NCBI GenBank assembly: GCA_030041515.1
Contig: JASHNS010000062.1
Location: 1 to 64,000 of the forward strand
Direction: 5' to 3'
Length of the DNA: 64,000 nt
Source: Acidobacteriaceae bacterium
GTDB lineage: Bacteria; Acidobacteriota; Terriglobia; Terriglobales; Acidobacteriaceae
The position numbers and the translations under genes were made by a program. Below are positions 41,105-48,894 of the stretch, one piece after another. Positions within the stretch are counted from its first letter, which is position 1. Each line of letters starts with the position of its first letter. Under the pieces are notes generated by a model, which was not told where the DNA came from, made no database searches, and saw only the letters and a list, made by a program, of their open reading frames with translations.

Positions 41105-41539
41105 CTAGAGTTTGGCGCGAAGTGGGAGCAGCGCGCGGAGGCGCGGATCGCGCAGCCACAGCGCGAACCACACCAGGACGCCAAAATAAACCGGGGAGAG
41201 TGTCGTGGTGAACAGGGGCATCTGCAGGCGCAGGCTCGAAGCCACCGCGCCACCGAGGTAGCCGGTGAGCAGGATGGCGCCGAGGGGGGCGGTTCGGGGG
41301 ATGAGCCAGAGAATCAGGCTGACGAGCAGGAGCACTCCCAGGGTTGAGGAGAGCCCGATGGGCCATCCCGCCCGGACAAACTGCGCGGCGACAGATTTCG
41401 GTGGAGCGAACTTCATCGCAACGTCGAGCAACAGGAACGCCGCGATTAATCCGGTAATGATCCAGCTGGTCACGAGCGCCCCGCGCGAAAGCCTGGGTGC
41501 GGGTGCGGCGACCCCGTTCGTTGTAACAGCCGATGCCAT
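41105..41539 (-). CDS. DoxX-like four-helix membrane protein
   Basis: A 144-residue membrane protein with four hydrophobic helices (SWIITGLIAAFLLLDVAMKF; IGLSSTLGVLLLVSLILWLI; APLGAILLTGYLGGAVASSL; YFGVLVWFALWL), the arrangement of DoxX-like proteins. AGGAGG precedes ATG 41539. DoxX relatives occur with thiol-oxidation and detoxification genes, but the biochemical role of this branch is unsettled. It lies between a secreted protein and DinB protein 2 in the HxlR-led cluster. Confidence 0.78.
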   Translation of the reverse strand: MASAVTTNGVAAPAPRLSRGALVTSWIITGLIAAFLLLDVAMKFAPPKSVAAQFVRAGWPIGLSSTLGVLLLVSLILWLIPRTAPLGAILLTGYLGGAVASSLRLQMPLFTTTLSPVYFGVLVWFALWLRDPRLRALLPLRAKL

Positions 41540-41615
41540 GAATTCCTCCTGAGGACTGCAAGCACTACGCTCGATTCGAAACGGGGCCCAAAAGAAACAG
41601 GGGTGCAACGTGCGT

Positions 41616-42320
41616 TTAGCTTCCCGCGCGGGGGTCGGGCGTGCCATCGGACCAGCGCGCGACGGGAATCATGAAGACGGTCAGCCGGTCAGGGGCGTCG
41701 TCGGAGGCAAAAACCGGGGAACCGGGAAGATTAGCACCCCAGCTGTCGCGCATGTTGAACGGCACAAAAAACATCACATGGGGATGCCAGTTTCCCTGGC
41801 CGGGGCCGAAGTAGGCCTGCTTCGAGAGCATGTAGGACATCGCGCCGGGCTCCAGCGCGGGCAGCTTGTTCTGGTTGAAGGCGGCTTCGACCGCCGCGGC
41901 GATCTGGCCTCCCGACTCGCCGGCGAGCGCGAGCCGGGTTTTGAGGAGCACGATGGGCAGATACGACTTTGCGGCGGCTGGGTTGAGGCAATCGGGCCCA
42001 CGACTTTCAGGATTCCAGTATTTGGGAGAGTCGGCGGGAGTGGCGTCCCAGGAGCGTTCCACCAGGCAGACGTAATGGTTGGTGCCGGGGACGGCCACTT
42101 TGAAGCCGTGCCTGTCCAGGACCAAAACCTCGGCATGCGCGGAGATCGAAGGCGGAGCGGCGCTGCGCGCGAGCTCGATTTCGGCGCTTCGATTCGCGAT
42201 CAGGTAGGGATCGATGGGGCCCATGGTGAGCGAGCGCGGCGGAGGGGTTTGCGCCCCCAGCGGCATGATGGAAGCCGCCATGGCTGCCAGCACCGCGATG
42301 ATCCTGATTCGTAGCTCCAT
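41616..42320 (-). CDS. Secreted protein of unknown function
   Basis: A 234-residue protein with a signal peptide (MELRIRIIAVLAAMAASIMPLGAQ). The mature part contains AEVLVLDRHGFKVAVPGTNHYVCLVERSW, KSYLPIVLLKTRLALAGESGGQIA and WHPHVMFFVPFNMRDSWGANLPGSP. I do not recognise the family. The compact, conserved-looking motifs and absence of repeats suggest a folded periplasmic domain. It is the second gene of the cluster, 42 bases after the HxlR regulator. Confidence 0.7.
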   Translation of the reverse strand: MELRIRIIAVLAAMAASIMPLGAQTPPPRSLTMGPIDPYLIANRSAEIELARSAAPPSISAHAEVLVLDRHGFKVAVPGTNHYVCLVERSWDATPADSPKYWNPESRGPDCLNPAAAKSYLPIVLLKTRLALAGESGGQIAAAVEAAFNQNKLPALEPGAMSYMLSKQAYFGPGQGNWHPHVMFFVPFNMRDSWGANLPGSPVFASDDAPDRLTVFMIPVARWSDGTPDPRAGS

Positions 42321-42362
42321 GCAGATTCTCCTTTTCGTGCCTGTGACGGAAATCGTTGCGAA

Positions 42363-42830
42363 CTACCTTTTGGGCCCACCCAGCCAGGGCAGGATTGGCC
42401 TTGGATCCCGTTCGACCCAGCGACGCCGGGTCTCCGCGAGAACCGCATCCCGATTGGCCGCCATCTGCTCGACCACCTCGCGCGGTGCGCCGGTGTTCTC
42501 ATGCCGCGCCCCCCAGATGAGCAACTCCAGCATGACCGGCGCGAGGCCGATTCCCTTCTCCGTCAGCCGGTAATTCACTTTCCGCCGGTCCTCCGGATCG
42601 GGCTCGGCTTCCACAAGCTCGGCCTGCTGCAACCGGCGCAGACGATCGGCGAGGATGTTGGTCGCAATGCCCTCGCCGGACTGCTCGAAATCGCCAAAGC
42701 GCCGAAAACCTCGCACCATCAGATCGCGCACGATCAGCAACGACCAGCGGTCTCCGAAGACCTCCAGCGAGATATTTACCGGGCAGCCGGAGCGATGATT
42801 CCTGGGGAGCTTTCCAGCCACGCAGGACAC
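42363..42830 (-). CDS. HxlR-family transcriptional regulator
   Basis: A winged-helix regulator of about 155 residues with the HxlR hallmark RSGCPVNISLEVFGDRWSLLIVRDLM, then FGDFEQSGEGIATNILADRLRRL and VNYRLTEKGIGLAPVMLEL. The N-terminal cysteine before the winged helix (Cys16 from this start) is the position used for redox sensing in YodB, HypR and QorR. Start choice is between GTG 42830 and GTG 42821; an open frame far upstream is not supported. A palindromic operator candidate lies 14-30 bases before the start. It heads ten co-directional genes and is likely their regulator. Confidence 0.85.
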   Translation of the reverse strand: MSCVAGKLPRNHRSGCPVNISLEVFGDRWSLLIVRDLMVRGFRRFGDFEQSGEGIATNILADRLRRLQQAELVEAEPDPEDRRKVNYRLTEKGIGLAPVMLELLIWGARHENTGAPREVVEQMAANRDAVLAETRRRWVERDPRPILPWLGGPKR

Positions 42831-42843
42831 ATTAGCAATTTTT

Positions 42844-42860
42844 ACTTGCGAATTGCAAGT
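42844..42860. promoter_or_regulatory. Palindromic operator candidate of the HxlR regulator
   Basis: ACTTGC and GCAAGT separated by GAATT, in an AT-rich patch (TTTTTACTTGCGAATTGCAA) just upstream of the HxlR start. HxlR/YodB-type regulators bind inverted repeats of similar form near their own promoters. The position fits autorepression. The divergent YlxP-like gene starts 103 bases away, so it could be affected as well. Confidence 0.6.
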
Positions 42861-42962
42861 GAATAATCCATGAAGTTTTCCACAAGCCTCGCCTGACCGG
42901 CGCCCCCTCGACTCTGCCATCTGAGCAATCCACTCCCCCGAACGGCTCAAGCGGTACGATGA

Positions 42963-43274
42963 ATGCCGATGCCCGTTGCCGCCATGGTCCTCGATCTGCG
43001 CATTCCGCACGCTCAATCGCTGAAAGACCGACGTCAGGTGGTGCGCAGCCTGAAGGAGAAGCTGGCGCACGGTTTCAACATATCTGTCGCGGAGATGGAC
43101 GAAACTCTCACGTGGCAATCCGCAACCATCGGGATCGCCGCGATCTCCGGCTCGCGCGACTATCTTGCCGGCCTGATGGTGCAGGTGGAGGACGCGGCCG
43201 TTCGCATTGCCGCGGGGCTGGGCGCGGAGATCGCGGTCTCCTGGGACTATCTGGAGATCGCGGGCGATCCTTAA
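42963..43274 (+). CDS. DUF503 (YlxP-like) protein
   Basis: A 103-residue protein of the DUF503/YlxP family: MVLDLRIPHAQSLKDRRQVV, RSLKEKLAHGFNISVAEMDE and ATIGIAAISGSRDYLAGLMVQV match the family's pattern. YlxP-type proteins are often near ribosome-maturation genes (rbfA), but not here. ATG 42963 is chosen, with ATG 42969 as a possible alternative; no strong ribosome site is seen. The molecular role is unclear. Confidence 0.8.
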   Translation: MPMPVAAMVLDLRIPHAQSLKDRRQVVRSLKEKLAHGFNISVAEMDETLTWQSATIGIAAISGSRDYLAGLMVQVEDAAVRIAAGLGAEIAVSWDYLEIAGDP

Positions 43275-43428
43275 AATGGCAGCGGTAGCCACAACGTTCC
43301 GCGTGTATGATGGCCCTGCCGCGAATCCCTGTCATCGGAGTCGCGGGGACCGCAGCCTTGTTCGCCCGCGCTGTGGTGTTCATGAGGCGGTTGCGGCCGT
43401 GTTCACCCACTCAATCCCGGAGGAAACC

Positions 43429-43974
43429 ATGAAACGGATTGTTTTTCCCCTGGCAGCTCTGCTCGTCTTTGCTATTCCCGTCATGGCGCAGAACCATGGC
43501 AGCCATCCGACCGGCGGAAGCCACGCAGCGCCGGCACAGCACGCTGCGGCGGCCCACAGGGTCGGCGGCGGATACATCCCCTCCCACGGACCCCGCACCA
43601 GCAGACCACTCCCGAAGCAGCCGGTTGCCGGTCAGCCCCAGGCTCCTCATGTGGACGCGAACACGGGGCGCTGGTACGGCCATCCGGCGGCCAACGCGGG
43701 CGCCTATCACCTCGCGCAGCCCTGGCAGCACGGGCATTTCCCCGAGGGAATTGGCGCACAACATGTGTGGCGGCTCGCCGGAGGCGGTCCTGGACGGTTC
43801 TGGTTTGGAGGCTTCTACTTCAGCGTGGCTCCGGCAGACGTCGGCTATTGCAACGGCTGGCTGTGGGACTCCGACGACATCGTGCTGTATCCCGATCCCG
43901 ACCATCCGGGCTGGTATCTTGCCTACAACGTCCGTCTTGGGATCTACGTGCACGTGATGTACCTCGGGACTTAA
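43429..43974 (+). CDS. Secreted histidine-rich protein of unknown function
   Basis: A 181-residue exported protein: signal peptide MKRIVFPLAALLVFAIPVMA, then a His/Ala/Gly-rich linker (NHGSHPTGGSHAAPAQHAAA). A compact C-terminal domain follows with many aromatic residues (NTGRWYGHPAANAGAYHLAQ, GPGRFWFGGFYFSVAPADVG and DIVLYPDPDHPGWYLAYN). GGAGG before ATG 43429 is well placed. The His-rich linker could bind metal ions. I do not recognise a family. Confidence 0.75.
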   Translation: MKRIVFPLAALLVFAIPVMAQNHGSHPTGGSHAAPAQHAAAAHRVGGGYIPSHGPRTSRPLPKQPVAGQPQAPHVDANTGRWYGHPAANAGAYHLAQPWQHGHFPEGIGAQHVWRLAGGGPGRFWFGGFYFSVAPADVGYCNGWLWDSDDIVLYPDPDHPGWYLAYNVRLGIYVHVMYLGT

Positions 43975-44040
43975 CCCTGAGGGGTGGGAGGGCGATCGCG
44001 GATTGCCCTCGCCTCGCCTGGATGCAACACTGATTGCTGG

Positions 44041-44817
44041 ATGCCCCACGACGCTGCGTCTTCGCCCAGTCCCATCCTGTCCGTGTCGCAGCTCCACAAG
44101 CGCTACAGGGAGACTGTGGCCGTGGACGGGGTAACTTTTTCCGTCGACACGCATGAGGTGCTGGGGCTGCTGGGGCCGAACGGCGCGGGAAAAACGACGA
44201 CGATCAATATGATTCTGGGCGTGCTGGAGCCCACGTCCGGCACGATCGTCATCGACGGGTGCGATCTCGGCCAGCGCCGGCGGCAAGCCCTGAGCCGCAC
44301 GAACTTTGCGGCTGTTTACGCACCGCTGCCAGGCAATCTCACGGTTGCTCAGAATCTGCGCGTATTTGGCATGTTGTATTCCGTCCCGGCGCTCGGTGAG
44401 CGCATCGAGGCCGTCCTGACGGAGTTCGACCTTCTGCGCTTCCGGAACAGCAAATGCGGCCTGCTTTCTTCGGGCGAGCAAACCCGCGTGGCGCTGGCCA
44501 AAGCGATGCTGAACCAGCCGCGGCTGCTCCTGCTGGATGAGCCAACCGCATCACTGGATCCGGCTGTTGCCCGGGAAATCCGCTCGGCGATTCGGGAATT
44601 TGCCGCTCGGAGTCAGGTTGGCGTGCTCTGGACCTCCCACAACATGATCGAAGTCAGCGAGGTCTGCCATCGCGTGCTCTTCCTTTCGCACGGAAGAATT
44701 CTGCTCGAAGGGGATCCACGCGCGCTCCCGGGCGAGCACAACCACGAAACTCTCGAAGACCTTTTCGTCACCGTAGCGCGCGAGCCGCTGACGATTCGCG
44801 CTACAGAGGAGGGATGA
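44041..44817 (+). CDS. ABC transporter ATP-binding protein (ABC-2 exporter)
   Basis: A 258-residue ATPase with Walker A GPNGAGKTTT, a signature motif in the unusual form LSSGEQTR instead of LSGGQ, Walker B LLLLDEPTAS, and switch histidine TSHNM. It resembles NatA/CcmA-type ATPases partnering ABC-2 permeases. ATG 44041 (MPHDAASS) is chosen; an upstream start exists without a ribosome site. It overlaps the permease gene by ATGA. The substrate is not predictable. Confidence 0.87.
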   Translation: MPHDAASSPSPILSVSQLHKRYRETVAVDGVTFSVDTHEVLGLLGPNGAGKTTTINMILGVLEPTSGTIVIDGCDLGQRRRQALSRTNFAAVYAPLPGNLTVAQNLRVFGMLYSVPALGERIEAVLTEFDLLRFRNSKCGLLSSGEQTRVALAKAMLNQPRLLLLDEPTASLDPAVAREIRSAIREFAARSQVGVLWTSHNMIEVSEVCHRVLFLSHGRILLEGDPRALPGEHNHETLEDLFVTVAREPLTIRATEEG

Positions 44818-45620
44818 TGTCCTTCCGGCGCATCACAGCCCTGCTGCTCCGCCAGTTTTATCTGCTGCGCAGCAGCCCGGCGCGCATTGCGCCGCTCTTT
44901 GCCTGGGTTGCAATCGATGTCGTGCTGTGGGGGTTCATCACGCGGTACCTGAATTCCGTTTCGGGGGCGCGCTTCAATTTCGTCCCCACGTTGCTCGGCG
45001 CTGTGCTGCTGTGGGACTTCACCACGCGCGTGATGCAGGGCGTCACCATGGGCTTTCTGGAAGATGTCTGGTCGCGCAATTTCCTGAACCTCTTCGCCTC
45101 GCCGTTGTCCGTATCCGAATACCTGAGCGGACTCGTGCTCTCCAGCATCGCCTCCAGCCTGATCGGCCTGGCGGTGATGGTCGCCGTGGCGACGCTTGTG
45201 TTCGGGCTGTCGTTTCTCGCGTATGGAATTCTGCTGGCTGCGTTCCTGCTGGTGCTGTTCATTTTCGGCATTTCGCTGGGCATCTTAGGCTCCGCAATCG
45301 TTCTGCGCTTCGGGCCGGCCGCGGAGTGGTTCATCTGGCCGATTCCAGCCTTCATCTCGCCACTGGCGTGCGTCTACTATCCGATCTCCGTCCTGCCGCG
45401 GTGGATGCAGGCGCTCGCGCGACTGATTCCGCCCAGCTATGTCTTTGAAGGAATGCGCGGTGTGCTGGAGCACCACGCGCACTCCTTCGCATTGCTGGGT
45501 TTCGGCGGCCTGCTCGCGCTGGTTTACCTGATCGTGATGGCGCGCGTGTTCACGGGGGTGTATCGGCACGCTGTTCAGACCGGCTTGATTGCCCGCTACA
45601 GCGCGGAGACAGTGTCCTAA
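44814..45620 (+). CDS. ABC-2 type permease
   Basis: A 268-residue membrane protein with six predicted helices, e.g. LFAWVAIDVVLWGFITRYL, LIGLAVMVAVATLVFGLSFL and FALLGFGGLLALVYLIVMARV. The region WPIPAFISPLACVYYPISVLP is typical of ABC-2 permeases before the fifth helix. It starts inside the stop of the ATP-binding gene (ATGA), so the two form one exporter. der follows after 18 bases. Confidence 0.85.
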   Translation: MMSFRRITALLLRQFYLLRSSPARIAPLFAWVAIDVVLWGFITRYLNSVSGARFNFVPTLLGAVLLWDFTTRVMQGVTMGFLEDVWSRNFLNLFASPLSVSEYLSGLVLSSIASSLIGLAVMVAVATLVFGLSFLAYGILLAAFLLVLFIFGISLGILGSAIVLRFGPAAEWFIWPIPAFISPLACVYYPISVLPRWMQALARLIPPSYVFEGMRGVLEHHAHSFALLGFGGLLALVYLIVMARVFTGVYRHAVQTGLIARYSAETVS

Positions 45621-45638
45621 GCCTGATAATCAAAGAGC

Positions 45639-47096
45639 ATGCCCCGTTCGTCCAATTCACCTCGCAAAGCGGCGAGCCGGAAACACACAGCCGGACAGCC
45701 CGTCCTCGTGATCGTTGGCCGCCCCAATGTAGGCAAATCGACACTCTTCAACCGGCTCACGGGTAGCCGCCGCGCCATCGTGGGCGATGAACCCGGCATC
45801 ACGCGCGACCGCATCTATGGCGAGGTCGCCTGGAATGGCCGCACTGCCCGCCTGATCGATACGGGTGGTATTGTTCCTGACGATCCAACCCTGATTCCAT
45901 CAGAAATCTTTCGCCAGGCGCGCGTGGCGCTCGATCAGGCCGATGCCATCATCCTGGTCGTCGACGGCCGCACCGAACTGGCCTCGCCCGATATCGATCT
46001 GACACGGCTGCTGCTGCGCACCGGGAAACCGCTCTTTCTCGCCGTCAACAAAATCGACACCGCCGCGATGGATGCCGCAGCGGAAAATTTCCGGCAGCTT
46101 GGGGTGGGCAATCTGATTCCGATCTCTGCCGAGCACGGTCACAACATCGGCGATCTCCTCGATGAGGTCTTTGCTGTGTTGCCGCCTTCGGAACAAGCTG
46201 CGGTGCAGGACGAGGAAGCTACCGCAAAGGAATCAGCGGAAGAAAAGTCTCGGACCCATGGAGAGTACGAGCAGGGGGAAACCCGGATTGCGATCATAGG
46301 GCGGCCGAACGTGGGCAAGTCCACGCTCCTGAATGCGCTTACGGGCACCTCACGCGCTATTGTTTCGCCGATTGCGGGGACGACGCGCGACGCGGTGGAC
46401 GAGCTGATGGAGTTCAAGGGCAAGCAGCTCCGTCTGGTCGATACGGCGGGCATTCGGCGTAAGGGCAAGACGAAGCTGATGGCCGAGAAGCTCTCCGTGG
46501 TGATGGCTCGGCGCCACCTCGAACAGGCAGACGTCGCGCTGCTTGTGGTCGACGCGACGGAAGGGGTGACCGCCTCCGATGCCACAATTGGCGGCTATGC
46601 GCACGAAAGCGGACGCTCAGTAGTGATCGTGGTGAACAAGTGGGATCTGGTCACGACCGCGCGAACCGATGGAAAACCGCCCGCCGACAAAGCCATCTTC
46701 GAGCGACAACTCCGTTCCGTCCTCAAGTATCTGAGCTACGCTCCCGTGCTCTTCATCTCGGCAACTGAAGGCCGCAACGTGGCGCGGATTCTCGATACAG
46801 TGCTGCGCGTCGGGGCCGAGCGGCGCAAGCGCGTCTCCACGGGCCAGATGAACAGGTTTCTGGAGCGCGTCGATTTTCAGAGGGCCAGCGTGCCGATGTC
46901 GAAGCGCATGCGCATTTATTACATGACGCAGGCGGCCGTGGCCCCGCCGACCTTTGTCTTGTTCACCGATCGCGGCGTGAAGCTGCATTTTTCCTTTGAG
47001 CGGTTTCTCGAGAACCAAATTCGTGCAGCTTTTGGATTTGAGGGCTCGCCGATTTGGTTTAAGGTCCGCCCGCGCAATGCTCTCGCCGATCGATGA
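45639..47096 (+). CDS. der: Ribosome biogenesis GTPase Der (EngA)
   Basis: Der is the tandem-GTPase factor for 50S ribosome assembly. The 485-residue protein has two G domains, each with a full P-loop (GRPNVGKSTLFNRLTG and GRPNVGKSTLLNALTG). They carry DTGG and DTAGI switch II and NKID/NKWD G4 motifs. An acidic linker separates them (about residues 185-210, DEEATAKESAEEKSRT). The C-terminal KH-like domain contains RMRIYYMTQAAVAPPTFVLFTD. The length is typical. It is 18 bases after the ABC permease gene, so may be co-transcribed. Confidence 0.96.
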   Translation: MPRSSNSPRKAASRKHTAGQPVLVIVGRPNVGKSTLFNRLTGSRRAIVGDEPGITRDRIYGEVAWNGRTARLIDTGGIVPDDPTLIPSEIFRQARVALDQADAIILVVDGRTELASPDIDLTRLLLRTGKPLFLAVNKIDTAAMDAAAENFRQLGVGNLIPISAEHGHNIGDLLDEVFAVLPPSEQAAVQDEEATAKESAEEKSRTHGEYEQGETRIAIIGRPNVGKSTLLNALTGTSRAIVSPIAGTTRDAVDELMEFKGKQLRLVDTAGIRRKGKTKLMAEKLSVVMARRHLEQADVALLVVDATEGVTASDATIGGYAHESGRSVVIVVNKWDLVTTARTDGKPPADKAIFERQLRSVLKYLSYAPVLFISATEGRNVARILDTVLRVGAERRKRVSTGQMNRFLERVDFQRASVPMSKRMRIYYMTQAAVAPPTFVLFTDRGVKLHFSFERFLENQIRAAFGFEGSPIWFKVRPRNALADR

Positions 47097-47155
47097 AAAA
47101 GATCTGGCAACGCATCGGCGTTTCACGTTATCGAAACAGTTATAGGAGGTAACGC

Positions 47156-47344
47156 TTGAAACCCGAACGAGGAGGATGGATGTCCGGAAATCGGACCAAA
47201 CCAACTGAATCGACGCCAAAGCGCGATGTATTGCGCGATCCACAACAGAGGAGCGGGAGGGTCATGCTGGAATACATCGACCATTTGGGAGGGCACCTCA
47301 AATGGGTGAACACCTTCTACGGAGGCGAAATGAGAGCGGGCTGA
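47156..47344 (+). CDS. Possible small protein, 54-62 residues
   Basis: TTG 47156 is preceded by TAGGAGGT with five-base spacing. An in-frame ATG at 47180 is preceded by GAGGAGG, so two strong ribosome sites serve one frame. The product ends DHLGGHLKWVNTFYGGEMRAG; the N-terminus is basic and hydrophilic. I recognise no family. It is 59 bases after der, and a strong terminator lies about 100 bases downstream. The ribosome sites are the best support for expression. Confidence 0.45.
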   Translation: MKPERGGWMSGNRTKPTESTPKRDVLRDPQQRSGRVMLEYIDHLGGHLKWVNTFYGGEMRAG

Positions 47345-47397
47345 GAAGGCAGGAGGGAGATGTTCTTCCTGCCAGCAGAGCCTTGCCAGAGCTTCGA

Positions 47398-47475
47398 GCG
47401 CTGACGGCGCGACCGTCGGCGTCAGCTTCAGGCGCAATCCAGCGGGCTGTCCGGAAACGGGCAGTCCGCTTTTTT
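47398..47475 (+). terminator. Structured region ending in a rho-independent terminator
   Basis: A first hairpin (CTGACGG ... CCGTCGGCGTCAG, about 47401-47425) is followed by GCGGGCTGTCC / GGGCAGTCCGC around GGAAAC at 47442-47469, with two G-T pairs, and then six T bases. It ends transcripts from der or the small ORF. It may also be part of an attenuator leader before the RND genes. I see nothing else firm in 47476-47700 beyond short GC hairpins and one more T run at 47554. Confidence 0.7.
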
Positions 47476-47707
47476 CTGGGCCTTCATCTTTACCGGAGAC
47501 AGGGAACGGCCTGCGCTTGATCTGCGTATCCGCCTTCGACGGCAGACCTCGCGGTTTTTTACTGAAGCTTTCACAATCCCTGTTGAATCCAATGAGCCGA
47601 TTCTCCGTGGGAACCCGGTTTCGATGGTTGAACGATCATGCTCCCTCCGCTGTTCCTGTATCCTGAGTAGTCTTTTACATTTCACATTTCATTCCGGGCG
47701 TTCGCCC

Positions 47708-48847
47708 GTGCCCGAGGTTCCACTCTTGAAGACTGGAGCAGTCCTCCCGATTCTTTCGTACGCTGCCCTGCTGGCGGTTGCGGGTTGCGGAAGATCGCAG
47801 CCCAGGGCGGCAGCCGCAGCTTTTCCCGCGATGCCGGTGCATACCATCACAGTGCAGGCGCAGCCGGTAGCGCAGTCGGATGAATACGTGGCGACGATAC
47901 GGTCCCGCCGCTCAGCCACCATCAACCCTCAGGTAAGCGGGAATATCACGCGCATTCTGGTGCACTCCGGCGAGCATGTGCGCTCAGGCCAGCCGCTGAT
48001 GGAGATCGATCCGACGAAACAGGAAGCCACGGTTGCGTCGCAGGCAGCGACCGCCCAGCAAAAGCTCGCGCTCTACGATTACGACAAGACCGAATACGAC
48101 CGCGAGCAGAAGCTTTTTGCCGATGGCATCGTGAGCAAGGATGCTCTGGATCAGGCGGAGCAGGCCTATTCCAACTCCAAAGCCGATTACGACTCCTCCG
48201 TCGCGGCGCTGCGCACGCAGCAGCAGGAGCTTGAGTACTACCACGTCGCGGCGCCTTTCAGCGGCGTCATTGGCGATATCCCGGTCCATATTGGCGATTA
48301 CGTAACGCCGACGACAATGCTCACCACAGACGATGCGAACGGAGACCTGGAAGCGTACATCTACGTTCCCACCGAGCGCGCATCCGAGGTGCGCGCGGGC
48401 CTTCCCGTACAGATTCTTGACGGCGCGGGTAATCCAATCGATACCACGGCCATTGATTTTGTCTCACCGCAGGTGGATGACGCGCTGCAGGGCATCCTGG
48501 TCAAGGCTCCTGTGCATTCCAGCCTCCTGCGTAATCTTCAGCTGGTGGAAGCGCGGGTGATCTGGGGCACGGCGCCGCATCCGGTGGTCCCGGTGCTGGC
48601 GGTTTCGCGCCTGGGCGGCCAGGCTTTCGTTTTCACGGTCCAGAGCGCCGGATCGCAAAAGTATGTCGCCCATCAGCAGGCCATCACCCTGGGCACGACG
48701 GTAGGCAACGACTACGCCGTGCTCACGGGCCTGAACAATGGAGACCAGGTGATCGTCTCCGGCACGCAATTCCTGGTGGATGGCGCGCCGATTATTCCGT
48801 TGCCGGCCGGACCGCCGGCGACCGCTCCCGCGCGAGTCGGATCATAG
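47708..48847 (+). CDS. RND efflux periplasmic adaptor (membrane fusion) lipoprotein
   Basis: An AcrA/MexA-like adaptor of about 379 residues that would link an RND pump to an outer-membrane channel. It has a lipoprotein signal (AALLAVAGC lipobox, Cys about 26) and a barrel-sandwich domain (SGNITRILVHSGEHVRSGQPLMEID). A coiled-coil hairpin (about 90-150), the second half of the lipoyl domain (AAPFSGVIGDIPVHIGDYVTP) and beta-barrel/membrane-proximal domains follow. The start is uncertain: GTG 47708 is chosen, with TTG 47726 (GAGG upstream) and ATG/GTG positions before it as alternatives. The pump gene follows after 47 bases. No outer-membrane factor is adjacent. Confidence 0.87.
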   Translation: MPEVPLLKTGAVLPILSYAALLAVAGCGRSQPRAAAAAFPAMPVHTITVQAQPVAQSDEYVATIRSRRSATINPQVSGNITRILVHSGEHVRSGQPLMEIDPTKQEATVASQAATAQQKLALYDYDKTEYDREQKLFADGIVSKDALDQAEQAYSNSKADYDSSVAALRTQQQELEYYHVAAPFSGVIGDIPVHIGDYVTPTTMLTTDDANGDLEAYIYVPTERASEVRAGLPVQILDGAGNPIDTTAIDFVSPQVDDALQGILVKAPVHSSLLRNLQLVEARVIWGTAPHPVVPVLAVSRLGGQAFVFTVQSAGSQKYVAHQQAITLGTTVGNDYAVLTGLNNGDQVIVSGTQFLVDGAPIIPLPAGPPATAPARVGS

Positions 48848-48894
48848 CGCCGCGCCGGCTGACACCACGGAAAGAGGGACTGCGAGGCTAGGTT

